A DNA stretch of 64,000 nucleotides from Sisyra terminalis (taxonomy: Eukaryota; Arthropoda; Insecta; Neuroptera; Sisyridae): positions 8,742,001-8,806,000 of the forward strand of contig OY292279.1 in assembly GCA_958496175.1 (NCBI GenBank), given 5' to 3'. The translations under genes were made by a program, and so were the position numbers. This document shows, piece after piece, positions 21,367-33,344 of this stretch. Every line of letters begins with the position of its first letter. Position 1 is the stretch's first letter. A model generated the notes under the pieces. That model did no database searches. It was not told the origin of the DNA and saw only the letters and a list, made by a program, of their open reading frames with translations.

Positions 21367-21843
21367 TGTAATAAAACGGCGATTACGGTTACAGCACAAT
21401 ACTAATAATAATAAACGGTCGGCTTAGACGTTGCGAAATGCGAGGTTAGGACACAAAAAAAAACAAAACACTGTCGCACACAAGAAATTATCCGATATCC
21501 TATATTTCTTTATGATTAAAAACGAAGAAACTTTTATTTTCTTTGACACAAATAGCCAAAGGAATTAAGTTTAAAACTAATTTAAAAGTATTAATCGAAC
21601 AACGCACCGATCAGCTGACAGCTGTCCGACCACTTGTTACTTTCGCGCCAAATGCCGGCTGGCTTAAGTCATGCAGGATAGGCAACACACCATACATTAA
21701 TAAATGGATGAAGTATACTTCCACCAAGACGATAATAACTTGATTTCTTTTCAACTATTTCGTTTTATTAACTCTTTTCCCAAAATTCTCTGCATTGTTT
21801 TGTAAGTTTAAGATTATAAAGTGTGAAATTTAATTGGTTTTTT
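21367..21843. promoter_or_regulatory. timeout 5' flank / probable promoter
   Basis: Sequence directly upstream (minus strand) of timeout exon 1. It has some non-repetitive, GC-richer stretches around 21600-21680 (CGATCAGCTGACAGCTGTCC). The 5' UTR and core promoter should be here, but no TATA box or sure initiator was recognised. Confidence 0.35.
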
Positions 21844-23760
21844 AGTTCTGACTAGAGGCATTGCTCTCTATGCATTTAATCGGATATCTGAAGCTCGAAA
21901 TGACTCAAAATGGACAAATAAAATCCTTCAAAAAGAAATCTCGAAAGTTATTTTGTGGGAATCTTTGAAAATACACAAAAGACTTCCTTATTTTTTATTG
22001 AAAGTTACAAGAATATTTGAACTTTTGTTATAATCTGAATTTAAAAGGTGATCTCTCGGCCACCGATGCTTTAAACCCTTTAAACGACGTGGACTTTTTG
22101 GATGTTGAATAAAGAAAAGTATTTGATCTTCTGGATTAAAATGGGAGAATAATTTATCGTGGATTCTTATGAATCTATCGGAAATCAGTTGAAAGATATA
22201 AGGGACATTAATATTTCTAAGAATTACTTCATTTGTGACATATTTTTTAGATCTGACTAGAGGCATTGCACTCTATGCATTTAATCGGATATCTAAAGCC
22301 TGAAATGACTCAAAATGGACAAATAAAATCCTCCAAAAAAAATTCTCAAAAGTTGTTTTGTGGGGATCTTTGAAAATACACAAAAGACTTCCTTATTTTT
22401 TATTGAAAGTAATCAGAATATTTGAACTTTTGTTGTAATCTGAATTTAAAAGGTGATCTCTCGGCCACCGATGCTTTAAGTCCTTTAAGCGACTTGAAGG
22501 ATTTTTTGGATGTTGAATAAAGAAAAGTATTTGATCTTCTGGATTAGAATGGGAAAATAATTTATTGTGGAATCTAATGAATTTATCGGAAATCAGTTCG
22601 TAGATATAAAGGACATTAAAATCTTTAAAAATTACTTCATTTGTAACATAATATGGAACATTAACAGATTTTGGAGAAACTTTTGTCTAAAATGCTCGGA
22701 TACGCTTCATATTAGAGGATTTTGTGGAGTGTCACAATTCTATTCCATAAGTTAAAATAAGTCTATTAAGAGATTTGTAAATTATTAATTAAGTCTGCAC
22801 GTTTATGGAAGATTGATGTCCTAAAAGTTTTCGTAGGAGTCCAAAACGTCTGTTGATGTTTTGTGTGTGGATTCCACTTAAAACGAATATCTAGGTATAA
22901 CCTTAGATAGCGAATTTCTGTGAATATTGGCAAAAATTCGTTCTGATACTCAATCGGTGGACATTGTTGTTAATTTAAGATAAATCTAACATTGATGCAT
23001 TTATTTTTATCCATTTTTACCTTCCATTTTTGATACCTCTTGTTAATAAAGTCGAGGTATTGCTGCATTTTACTGGTGACTTGAAATGGATTTGGATTCG
23101 TGCCAAATTTTGCAGTATTATTTGCGTAGGTAATTATTATTGTATGAGGATGAATTGGAATATCCCATGTGTATATGGTGTAAAGGACGGGACTCAATAT
23201 GGTACTCTGAGGAACCCCGGCTAAGATGGGTTTGAGTGGAGAGACTTCAGATCCACACACAATCGGTGAACATCGTTGTTTATTTAAGATAAATTGACGC
23301 AATTATTTTTGTTCATTTTAACCTTCTATTTTTGATACCTCTTGATAATAAAGTCGAGGAATTGCTGCATTTAACTGGTGACTTGAAATGGATTTGGATT
23401 CGTGCCAAATATTGCAGTATCATCTGCGTAGGTGGTTATTATTGTATGAGGGTGAATTGGAGTATCCCATGTGTATATGGTGTAAAGGATGGGACTCAAT
23501 ATGGTTCCCTGAGGAACCCCGGCTAAGATGGGTTTGAGTGGAGAGACTTCAGATCCACATTTCCCTCTGAAAAATCGGTTGGAAAGATAAGATTTAAGTG
23601 GTGACCCGGAGCTTTTTTTAATTGAGATATATTTCCTAAAAATTTAACTTCGGAGGGACGAATTACTTTGCCCGGAAGTTCTAGGGGGAAGTGGAGATTG
23701 AATATTTTGTAAAATGAAATATTCATGTTGTGGATCAAAAATGCGACATACGGAATAAAA
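21844..23760 (-). pseudogene. Degenerate jockey-like LINE ORF2 with internal tandem duplications
   Basis: On the minus strand, fragments of one RT ORF follow in order: ISQLKKAPGHHLNL (about 23640), GVPQGTILSP and TYADDTA (23420-23510), a second copy reading GVPQSTILSP and TYANNTA (23090-23230), then the C-terminal part YVTNEVILRN, FSHFNPED and RRLKGLKHRWP (22050-22260). Two segments are duplicated head to tail: about 302 bp (23030-23230 repeated at 23332-23530) and about 405 bp (21848-22250 repeated at 22253-22650). The RT has an internal deletion, stops and a broken catalytic box in one copy. It cannot be active. Confidence 0.82.
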
Positions 23761-24466
23761 GAATTTTCTATATTTTTTTGCTAACGTTACCAGCCTTTCC
23801 GAGTCCTTTCTAGTCAAAGTAGGATCTTCATTGTGGATCGGAGCAGAAACACTGTGGTGCTAAAATATTTTCAAAGTAGCTTAGGTACCAGAGGGAATTC
23901 TCTTTGATATCAAATGATCCAAGATATTTGAAGTATTGATTAGATCGATGGGAAATTTGCTGGGATTTTAAGAGGAAAGACAATCTTTAAATCGTAACTA
24001 TATCTGAAGAATATTTAGCTCTTTGTCATCTTCTCTTAGCGATTCTTTTTGCACGAAGTGTTGTTATTATATAGCCAGGCAATGGAAAATTGGAAAATTT
24101 GGTGTTTTGGTTGAAATTCGAATGGTGGACTATTTTATTGAAAATTGACTCAAACGTCCTATTTGATTTCCCAGCCTTTTCCTCCCTGGGACCACTCGAC
24201 ATAAGCTGGAAAAAACGTTCCATCAAAGAGAACAAGATAGTATTGGTAGCTCACCATAATGATCTAAAACAATCAAGTATTTATATACTACATAATAAAT
24301 TGGATAAAGAAAAGATTTAGGGAAATGATACATATGTTTTCCAAATCAAATCCGAAATAAAAACATTGGTAGAAAATTTATACAAAATTGTATAAAACAT
24401 AATTCCTGATTAAAAAATAAGAAATATATTTTGAATTGAAGTATTGGTAGATATTAAGCTTTAATT
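23761..24466. other. Intergenic, unassigned
   Basis: Between the LINE remnant and the foldback element. No gene recognised; frames at 24026-24320 show no domain. Confidence 0.45.
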
Positions 24467-25529
24467 ACACCGGCACACAAAAAAAAAAGTGGTCTGTACT
24501 TTTGACCGGACCTACAAAAATCTACGTATTTTGACTCCCTGAACACGAATCCGGGGTCGGTTTGGCCCGTACATCCTCAAAAATTCGAGAAAACTTTAAA
24601 AAACCGAAAAAAATGGTTAAAATCGGCAGTTTTGGTGACAGAAATTTTTTTGAACTAAACCGAGCATGATTTTCATGTTTTTCGATCCGCTGAATACAAA
24701 TTCGAAGTTTATGTAGACCATAAGCCGTTTTAATTGTAAGAAAATTGCAAAAAATCTTTGAAAATTGCGAGAAATTGCAGTAATTGAGTGCAACAATTTT
24801 AAGGAGCTAGATTAACCGTGATTTTCATGTTTTCTAATCCGCATAATATAAATCTTGAAGGTATTCGGTCCATCCATTCTTAGAAATCCATGTTAATAGC
24901 AAAAAACCCTGAAAATTTCAGAAAAATCAAAGTTCTTGTGGTAAATATCAAATTTTTAATGAATTCATAATAAATTTGACATGTTGGCAAATTTGTTGAG
25001 TATAAATTTGAAGTTCATTGATCCGGAATTAAAAAAAAATTTTGTTAATCGTAAAAGATCTATAGAAATAACAAAATCGCGGTTAGCCAAATAATCTTCA
25101 AAAATCATATTCCAGAAATAGAATAATATGCAAAATATCCTTTGTAGAGATTTAAAAGTTTATTTTCATCATATAATCTCGAATTTTAGAACAATAGCCG
25201 AAGAAACAATAGCCGCACTTTTTTACAATTTTTAAGGGTGTTTTGCAATTTTCTTACAATTAAAAACGGCTTATGGTTTACATAAACTTCGAATTTGTAT
25301 TCAGCGGATCGAAAAACATGAAAATCATGCTCCGTTTAGTTCAAAAAAATTTTTATGTCACCAAAACTGCCGATTTTAACCATTTTTTTCGGTTTTTTAA
25401 AGTTTTCTCGAATTTTTGAGGGTGTACGGGTCAAACCGACCCCGGATTCGTGTTCAGGGGGTCAAAATACGTAGAATTATGTAGGTCCGGTCAAAAGTAC
25501 AGAGCATTTTTTTTTTTGTGTGCCGGTGT
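24467..25529. repeat. Foldback element with CACCGGCACAC termini
   Basis: Arms of about 310 bp (24467-24780 and 25225-25529) are inverted copies, starting CACCGGCACACAAAAAAAA and ending in its complement. They contain GACCCCGGATTCGTGTTC and AAATCATGCTCxGTTTAGTT. The termini are flanked by TTA on both sides (a possible 3-bp target duplication). The middle is unique AT-rich sequence with no transposase. Confidence 0.88.
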
Positions 25530-26613
25530 TATCTGTGATATATGGACGGTAAATAAGGATTTCTTGCCACGGGAAAGTTTCCTCGATATAAATACTAAAT
25601 TTGCAAGGAAGAATTTCATGAAAGTTACGTGAACAATGTACTTTGGAACATTGATGTATTTTCCTCAGTTAAGATCCTTAAATAATTTGAATTATATTAT
25701 TTATTTGCAGAAAAACTTTTATTCACAATCGTTATTCCTGAGATTTTCTCAATTTTTGAATACCTACTTACATTAGATATTTTTTGGTTCATATTGAGGA
25801 GACTTTCTTGAGGCCAGAAATCTTTCCTTGTAATTCTTTTCCATGTCGAAAAGTTCTTCCCTTTGTAAGAAATTTATCCTGGAAAATTATTTTCTTTGCA
25901 TCGAGAAAACTTTCCCTTGGAAAGAAATCCTTCTTTTCAGTTCACGTATACATCAGATGAATTAGTTGGAAGGAAGAATGTCATGCATACCATGGGAAAA
26001 TGCTTTCTTCACTGTTTAAATTATCAATCAATAGAAATTCTTATTTTTAATTAAAAGAAAAACGTTTATTTACGATCTTACCATCTAAATTGTTCGCAAT
26101 TTTCAATTGCTAACGTTCAATATTATTTATTTTACATACCGAATAAACTTTCTGGTCGCAAGAAATCCTTCCTTGAAAGTATTTTTTGTATCGAAGAATT
26201 TTTTTCTTGGCCAGAAATTCTTTAGAAATTAATTATTTAAATTGCGGAAACTTTCCCTTGGAAAAACCTTCCTTTGCCGACCTCTTATTTCTATGATTAA
26301 TAAGTTTTCTTTCTTGACTAAAGAATTTTCAAATTTATGATCACGAAATTGATTTGCCTTAAGTAAAAATAGTTATAGAAAAACTGCGGAAATCTTATTC
26401 TTGCAATAGACCAATGGTAAATATTCGTTTCATTTTATTGAAAATGATATATTTTTTAATTAAATCTATAAAATTGAGTCAATTTTAATTAACAATTGCC
26501 TTCAAATATAAATACGAACCTTTGGGATTAACATTTATATTTTTTTTCTGGATTTTATTATTTTAACGTTAAAGGGCACAGAAAATTAAAGCCCATTGGT
26601 CGAAAGAATTTAA
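25530..26613. repeat. Degenerate motif-rich intergenic stretch
   Basis: Between about 25560 and 26280 a loose motif of the form ACTTTCCCTTGGAAAGAAATC recurs six or seven times (near 25800, 25850, 25910, 26145, 26195 and 26248, and inverted near 25570) with many mismatches. No gene recognised. Confidence 0.4.
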
Positions 26614-26619
26614 TTTATT
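26614..26619 (-). promoter_or_regulatory. Poly(A) signal of prolyl 4-hydroxylase gene
   Basis: AATAAA on the minus strand, 76 bases past the stop codon. Confidence 0.6.
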
Positions 26620-26694
26620 TTACAAAAAATAACATTCTATATTTTTTTTAAATAAACTACAGCCGATATGGCTCATAAATCTAGAAGGAGTTAA

Positions 26695-29600
26695 TTAATC
26701 CGGTTTTAAGCCACACGGACGTGTAAACTCTTGGCCGTGCTCTCGGAACCATTTCGCAGCCACTAAACAGAAATAAAGTGAAATAAAACACAAAACCAAT
26801 TTCCATAAATTATTGTTTTAAAATTAATATTATTTTACCCCATTTGGAGCCAAAAAGCACCGGACATGCTACATGATCGGTTCGTTTATCCTCCTTCCCG
26901 TCTGGAAACAAATTAAACCACAACACAGCACTCCCTTTTATTGGCTTAATTTCAATATTTAATGCCGGAAAAACTGTGGTTCCACCCTGATCCACATCGG
27001 TGAGCTACGTAAAACGAAATCAATTAATTTTCAGTCTATATATATGTGTACATGGGTACATTGTACGAGGGAACTTCATGTTTAAACTGTAAACGCCAGT
27101 TTGGCGAACTTTTCGCACAACTTCAAACTTACGTAATAGATGAATGTGGCTAGACGGTTTCCGAATTTAGTCACGTTCTTTAACAGCTACAATATAAATT
27201 TCACGTTTTATAATCAGTTTCATGTTTAATGAACATGGAAAATTGGAAAAATTACATCAGCATGCTTCAGATAATAGCCTCCCAAACCGTATGTGAGTAC
27301 TTGGAGTGGTTCTGCCGTTTTTAAACTCAAACCCGTCAAATCTTCGGCTCTTTGAGAAACTTTCGCAACTACTGGATGCTCATCAGACATCAAAAAGGCT
27401 GATTTACTTAATCGAAATTGAGTTCCATTCTTCGTTTCGATTTTCGTTTGGGATAGCTGCAATTATAAAAAAAAAAAATATTTTTCAAAGTTTCGAAAAA
27501 AATTCTATCAATCTACCACTTATATTATAAAAACTTGTCATTGGAAGCAAAGACCCTCGCCTGATAAGATGATCTAAAATGCTCTCATTGCAATCGGGCT
27601 ATTTTTTTTCTGAAAATACCTTACAGTATGGACAACATCTCAGCCAAGTTTCAACTCTAAAATATGAAACGTTTTTGTGTAAAAAATAAAAAAAAATCTT
27701 TTTCAAATTCAATATTTTCTGAAACTGTTTGATAATAACGAAAAAAGTGCTTATGAGTTTCAAGATACCACTAAATAGTATTCCGAAAAAAATTCGTTCA
27801 TGAATCAGATCGATCGATCATTGTTAAAAATACGATTTATTTTTTTCAAAAATTTTTTTTTATGCCAAAATCGTTTGGTACACCTTAATTTTTTTTCCTA
27901 TATAATTCTCTATCATCGTTCTACAATATATAATTTTTTCAGATTTTTAAAAATATTAAACAAAAGCTCAAAAAAAAGAAGTATTCTTTAAACATTTTTT
28001 GTGTGCTAAAATCTTTTAGTACCATCACTAAATTACTAAAGTAATTAATAGTGTGGGTCAAAAAAATCGATTATTTTTTTTTACAAGTGACGCGGAAAAT
28101 TGGTTTGCTAGACACCATTAAAAATTCTCACCAAGTATGAGCTCTTAATTTTAATTTGGAAGATCCTCCACATCGCAGTTTTGTATTTTTTTGTCAGTTC
28201 AATAGAAAAAAATTCATACCTCATCATTTATCGATTGCACAGAAAAATGTTCAGAAAAAATTTGTTAGGAAATTTAATGCTCTACAAAAAAGGTATCTTA
28301 TGTTTTTTCCGTAAGCCTCACCATTTGAAAGATATTAAGGATTTAATTTTGATTATTTTTAAGACAAATTTCACTTTTATTTATGTATTTTATAACTCGA
28401 CAATAAATGACTCTTATACAATGCGCAATTCAAATTTATGTTGGAAATTAACTGGTCTATAAAAATATATTCTTATGTTTTGGCGATTAAATTAACCCTT
28501 TAAAAGATATTCATCATCAAACTTTCATGTGTACGGGTTTTAAAAGTTTTTGATGAGATATTTGAAAAATTTCAATTTAATTTATAATGTTTGAGAAAAT
28601 TTACACGAATTTTAGTTTTTATCAACTGAGAAACTTCAAAATATTTTTCAAGTTTTTTTTTTATGCTTAATTATATTTGTCTCTATTTAAAAAAAATAAA
28701 TTGTACATTATTTATCGCTTAGTTAAAATATTTATTAAAAAAAAAAGTAAAGTTTTCATTATACATATTTTTAGAGATGAATTTGTCCTTTCTAAGAAAG
28801 AATTTGTCCTTTATTAGAGTCATTTATTGTCGAGTTATAAAATTCATAAAAATAAAATTTGTCTTAAAATAATCAAAATTAAAACCTTAATATCTTTCAA
28901 ATGGTGAGGCTTACGGGAAAAATATACAATGCCTTTTTTGTAGAGCATTAAATTTCCTAAAAAATTCTTTCAAAACATTTTTCTGTACAATCGATAAATG
29001 ATGAGGTATGATTTTTTTCTATTGAACTGAGAAAAAAATACAAAACTGCGATGCGGAGGATCTTCCTATTAAAATTAAGAGCTCATACTTGGTGAGAATT
29101 TTTTTAAGGTGTCTAGCAACCCATTTTTCCGCGTCACTTGTAAAAAATAAATCGATTTTTTTGACCGACAATAGTAATTAAACTAATTTTCTAAAGAAAT
29201 TATTCATCGCCTTAGTCATCAACATTTATTTTATACATTTTCTCAAAACTTCAGAAAAAAAAAACTAAGTTCGTAAGAGCTGAAAAACTGATTTAAGAAA
29301 TACGTTTAATTTTTCTAACCATTAACTATCATTTTTAAAAATACGAAAAAAATATATTTAGTAAACTGAGACAAGGGGATGATGTACAAAAAATTACGTG
29401 ATGGTACTAAAAGATTTAAGCACACAAAAAATATTTAAAGAATACTTCTTTTTTTTTTGAGCTATTGTCTAATATTTTTAAAAATCTGAAAAAAATATAT
29501 ATTGTAGAACGATGATAGAGGATTATATAGAAAAAAAAAGTTAAGTGTACCAAACAATTTTGGCATAAAAAATTTTTTTTGAAAAAAATTAATCGTACTT

Positions 29601-32280
29601 TTAACAATGATCAATCGATCTCATTCATGAACGAATTTTTTTCGGAATACTATTTAGTGGTATCTTGAAACTCATAAGCACTTTTTTCGGCATTTTCAAA
29701 CAGTTTCAGAGAATATTGAATTTGAAAAAAAAAATATTTTTTACACAAAAACGCGTCATATTTTTAGAGTTGAAACTTGGCTGAGATGTTGTCCATACTG
29801 TAAGGTACTTTCAAAAAAAAATTAGCCCCATACAATGGGGCATTTTAGACCATCGTATCTGGCGAGGACCTTTCAAAAATTTTGTTACTAATTATGGATT
29901 GTAACAATATTTTGATTAGAACAATATTCTACCTTTGGTATAGCCAATCGACGCAAAACAACAGCTTCCAGTTCTGTTACGACATCATGAAACATAACAA
30001 TTGGCGGATTTTCAACGAGGATTTCCTCTTTTATTGGAGCTAAAATTGTGAAGGGATTCCGCTTGCGAGTATAACGGCATTTGAGAACTGTTGAACTTCC
30101 GAAATAACGAGGCTTTGGCCTTTCGCAGTTTTTGTCAACGAAATATAACTTCCTTTCTTTAGTTTCGGCTGTATAGACCTGAAAAAGAATACTAACAAAT
30201 CTTAGTACTAGTTTCATAATTTATCAATTTTGTAAATTACCTCTTTATCACTTAAAAGCTCTCTTAATTCAATTGGTTTTTGGTCCTTTTTTACCAAAGT
30301 TCGCTTAAAATATTTCATACTAGCGATAACCTTGTCATCTCCGGGATGCAACCTATATAATTGCTCGGAAAGAGTGTATGCTGCCCGAATATTGCCTACA
30401 ATTTTATTAAAGTTTTATGATTTTTTAAATCGATAGATTAATTATTGGTTAAGGAATTTGTAAATCTTCCATTTGGCTTTCGAAAAAACATACTTTGATT
30501 GCTTCTTTTTTATCAATTAAAGCCAAAGAATTGTTTTCTGCCGTTCTTAAGGGTGGATCACCTTCAGAAAAAAAAAAATAGATTTTTTTTTTCCATAAAT
30601 GTCTTCTTAGAACATTCAAGAATAACGTGTTAAAAGGATTGGAATAGCTGACTAATGTATTTTCAATGATAAAAATTGAATAAATTGATAATAACATAAA
30701 AAAATATCTTAAAAAAACTTTAGATGCGTTTTTCTCGAAATCAACTTTTTAAAACTGGGAGACAAGATTTCTCAGAAACTATCCGACGGATTGACTTGAA
30801 ACTAGAAAGTGTTATAGTTCAACACGTCTTCTTGGTACTGAACCTCTAAAATTGGCCAAACCTCCCCCATCAAAGTGGGAGAGGGGGAAAGATCCAAATA
30901 AAGGTGTTTTTTTTTTAACTATTTTTTCAAAGTCGCGCCATTTTGTGAATTTTAATTTTTTTTCGGATTTTTGAGGTTCAGTACCAAGAAGACGCATTAT
31001 CAAAACCTACATTCTTTGAAAAATCATGATCCGACTTCCGGTTTCCGAGAAAACTTGTCTCCCGTTTGCCTCCTCATTTTTGAGGACCCTTTTTCAAAGT
31101 GCTGTAAAAGGGGGAGGGGGGATATATCGGGGCAAATAAAGAAAAAATAGTTCAAAACTTCAAATTTTACATGCCGAAGACCGTTTCTTAATATCTCTAA
31201 AAAAAAAATGGCAGCAGTTTTAAAAAAGTCATTTTTTTTACGTTCTGACGGTGGTCCACCCTTAAGGTTCAATGCTTAGAGTCATTAGGTCTTAAGGAAC
31301 TATATGACTTTAAATATTTTATTCAATGGTTCTTTTAAAGATTCATTGAGTTACCTATAAAAGTGTTTGATCAAAGTATTTGTCATCAATAAAAATTCAG
31401 ATTATCAAATTGCTTTAGAACCAACATGGTAATAAATAAATTTATAAAATCTTAAATTTATTTTATCCACACCTTCTTTAAACAACGAATACGTCAACTT
31501 GTTTAAAATTTCACTTTTCAAATTTTCCTTATCAGTATCCAAAGTTCTTTTGAAAGCCTCCATCAACCATAGTGCAGCATAATCGAAATGTAAAAACGAA
31601 TAAAAATGAGATCCAATAACGTAGCACGTTTCAGGATCAATCTCTACCGGATATCGTTTTTCTCGAATTTCCCCGCGAATCAATTTCGGGAAGTTCAGCT
31701 TTGATGTGTATTTCACTCGCATTAATTCCGAAACAGTATTAGCGAAATCAACATGCGATGGAAATGCGGGCAATCCTCGAAAGCTTTGCACAATTTCTGC
31801 AAGCTCAGCTAAAAAAAAAATACGATTGATAATTGATAATTAAGCAGACAAGTGTAGGGGTTTCGGTTACAATTTGCCAAATTTAAATCGAGCATTATGT
31901 GTTCAATCTTTTCCCAATCATGCGTTAATCGTTTGATTAGCATGACAACGTTTATCGGATTTGCCATGTAGAGGGTTTCGTCGTTGAGGGCTCGGTCGTT
32001 GTGGGTCGTTACAGTCTTCAGAAACCTTTTTGCATTTGAATTATTTATTGTTGAATATTGGTTCGTTTGAATGGGAATAAGCTTACTTGCGAAAATGTTC
32101 TAAGATTGCATCTGTACTGTTGACGAATTGTTCGAGGCGTTCTATCAAAAACGATTCTTTGGCTATCATTAGTTCAACGTGGGGAAACTTTGTTCGATCG
32201 AATCGACTTTCCGGATTTCCTTCACATTTTATTGATAGAACGGCGAGAAAAAGGAAAGCAATGATATGCTCTAACGACAT
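26695..32280 (-). CDS. Prolyl 4-hydroxylase alpha subunit, complete nine-exon gene
   Basis: CDS join (minus): 32280-32087, 32025-31871, 31808-31473, 30395-30241, 30178-29933, 27456-27256, 27186-27133, 27004-26839, 26762-26695; 524 aa, all introns GT-AG and in phase. A signal peptide (about 1-19) leads to the ER lumen, where the enzyme hydroxylates prolines in collagen-type repeats using Fe(II), 2-oxoglutarate, O2 and ascorbate (known of the family). Next come the N-terminal P4H alpha domain with NPINVVMLIKRLTHDW (about 85-100), the peptide-binding helical domain with DFDYAAL-like HFDYAALWLMEAF and LTYSLFKEGNIRAAYTL (165-260), and the catalytic domain. Iron ligands are H427-A-D429 and H491 (RTDHVACPVL); K501 (GSKW) binds 2-oxoglutarate. 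It ends AAKWFREHGQEFTRPCGLKPD. The loop after HxD is about seven residues shorter than in the human enzyme, and QYEPHFD is replaced by YYLKHAD, so it is a diverged paralogue. Exon 3 uses a weak donor, GTGTGG. Confidence 0.95.
27549..29874. repeat. 2.3 kb imperfect palindrome filling P4H intron 5
   Basis: Left arm 27549-28440 and right arm 28780-29874 are inverted copies (for example AAAGACCCTCGCC against GGCGAGGACCTTT, CAACATCTCAGCCAAGTTTC against its complement, CTCACCATTTGAAAGATATT against its complement). The right arm has about 200 extra bases near 29165-29390. Intron 5 runs 27457-29932, leaving only 92 and 58 bases outside the palindrome. It shares ATGCTCTACAAAAAAGG and TTAATTTTAATTTGGAAGAT-type segments with the other long palindromes here. 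Confidence 0.88.
30551..31261. mobile_element. piggyBac-like MITE in P4H intron 3
   Basis: TTAA (30547-30550) and TTAA (31262-31265) flank the inverted ends GGGTGGATCACC and GGTGGTCCACCC; the ends continue TTCAGAA and GTCAGAA. TTAA target duplication with GGG-type ends is the piggyBac superfamily pattern. The 711-bp interior has no transposase. Confidence 0.85.
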
Positions 32281-32400
32281 TTGTGAGATTTAAGCTTTTC
32301 CAGTGTTAAAGACAAATTGGCACTTGGATATTGTTTGAAATCATTACCAGGGAAATGGAGTAAAAATTATTACAATTCATAACCGATATGAATTCAAATT

Positions 32401-32407
32401 TTATATA
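32401..32407 (-). promoter_or_regulatory. Possible TATA box of the P4H gene
   Basis: TATATAA on the minus strand, 121 bases upstream of the start codon, with a Helitron starting 29 bases further upstream. This is position-based inference only in AT-rich DNA. Confidence 0.25.
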
Positions 32408-32435
32408 AGTCAATTTTATATAAATTTATATTATA

Positions 32436-33323
32436 CTAGCTGATCCCCGTGACTTCGTCTGCGTAACGTTGGTGTTAATTGTTTTCTTTTTAGGTTTGCT
32501 CCTTGTAGTGGTAGTATATGGAAATTTTTATTTTTCTTATTTCTTTTACGAAAAACATAATCATACTTGAAAACACTATTTTGTCGAATTTAATTTATTA
32601 GTTTTCAAAAAATATTTATAAATATCTAAAAAGAGTATGTCTATTGCGTGTAGCTACGATAGGTTTACCTACCGTGGACCAAAAAATCCGTAAATCAATC
32701 AGCATCTATACATAAATAAAAAATATCGCCAAGTTCAATAAAGTCGGTCTTAATTTTGACTAAAAAAAGTCAAAACTTATCAAAATACTCGCGTTAAAAT
32801 AACAGAAGTTAAGGGTCTAGATTTTGAATATTAGTAGGAATCTCTATTAACATCGCTATTAACATCAACTATGTGTCTTATATATATAAAGGTTTATATT
32901 TCAAAGAGGCAATTTTTTAAACTTTAAATTGAATTTACTGTGTTTTTTATAAGTTCAGCTAAAAATATTTTTACAGATTATTTTATAACTTTTAACTACC
33001 TTTTCAATGATATATAACTCACCTATCTAAAGTAAAAATTTCTGTTTTCATCCCCAGGGAATACTTTCCCTTATTATTTTTTTTTTGGAATGATAAGTAG
33101 CCTATAGTATGTAGGAAATTGTGTTGTATCTTAATACCAAATTTCATGAAATTCGGTTATTCCGTTCTTTAGTTAAATCGGGACACACAAACAGACAGAC
33201 AGACAAAAATTTTAAAATTGTTAAATTTGGAATAAAGGCCTCTTGAAACAAATATTTACCCTAAAATTGGGTTCAAAATCGAAATGTACAGACAGACGTA
33301 AGAATTTTATATATTAGTATAGA
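32436..33323 (-). mobile_element. Non-autonomous Helitron, family A1
   Basis: Minus-strand 5' end TCTATACTAATATATAAAAT after A (33324 is T on the plus strand), 3' end GGGGATCAGCTAG at 32436 before a T. At 888 bp it is a shorter relative of 13333-14532, sharing CAGACAGACAAAAATTTT, GGTTTACCTACCGTGGACC and the terminal regions. Confidence 0.88.
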
Positions 33324-33344
33324 TAATATAAATTTTATATAAGG

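Noticed and set aside
23030..23526. Two near-identical plus-strand 64-codon frames
   Set aside because: They are the antisense of the duplicated reverse-transcriptase segment on the minus strand.
32087..32293. Plus-strand 68-codon frame
   Set aside because: It is antisense to prolyl hydroxylase exon 1, whose signal peptide, splice phase and homology are clear.
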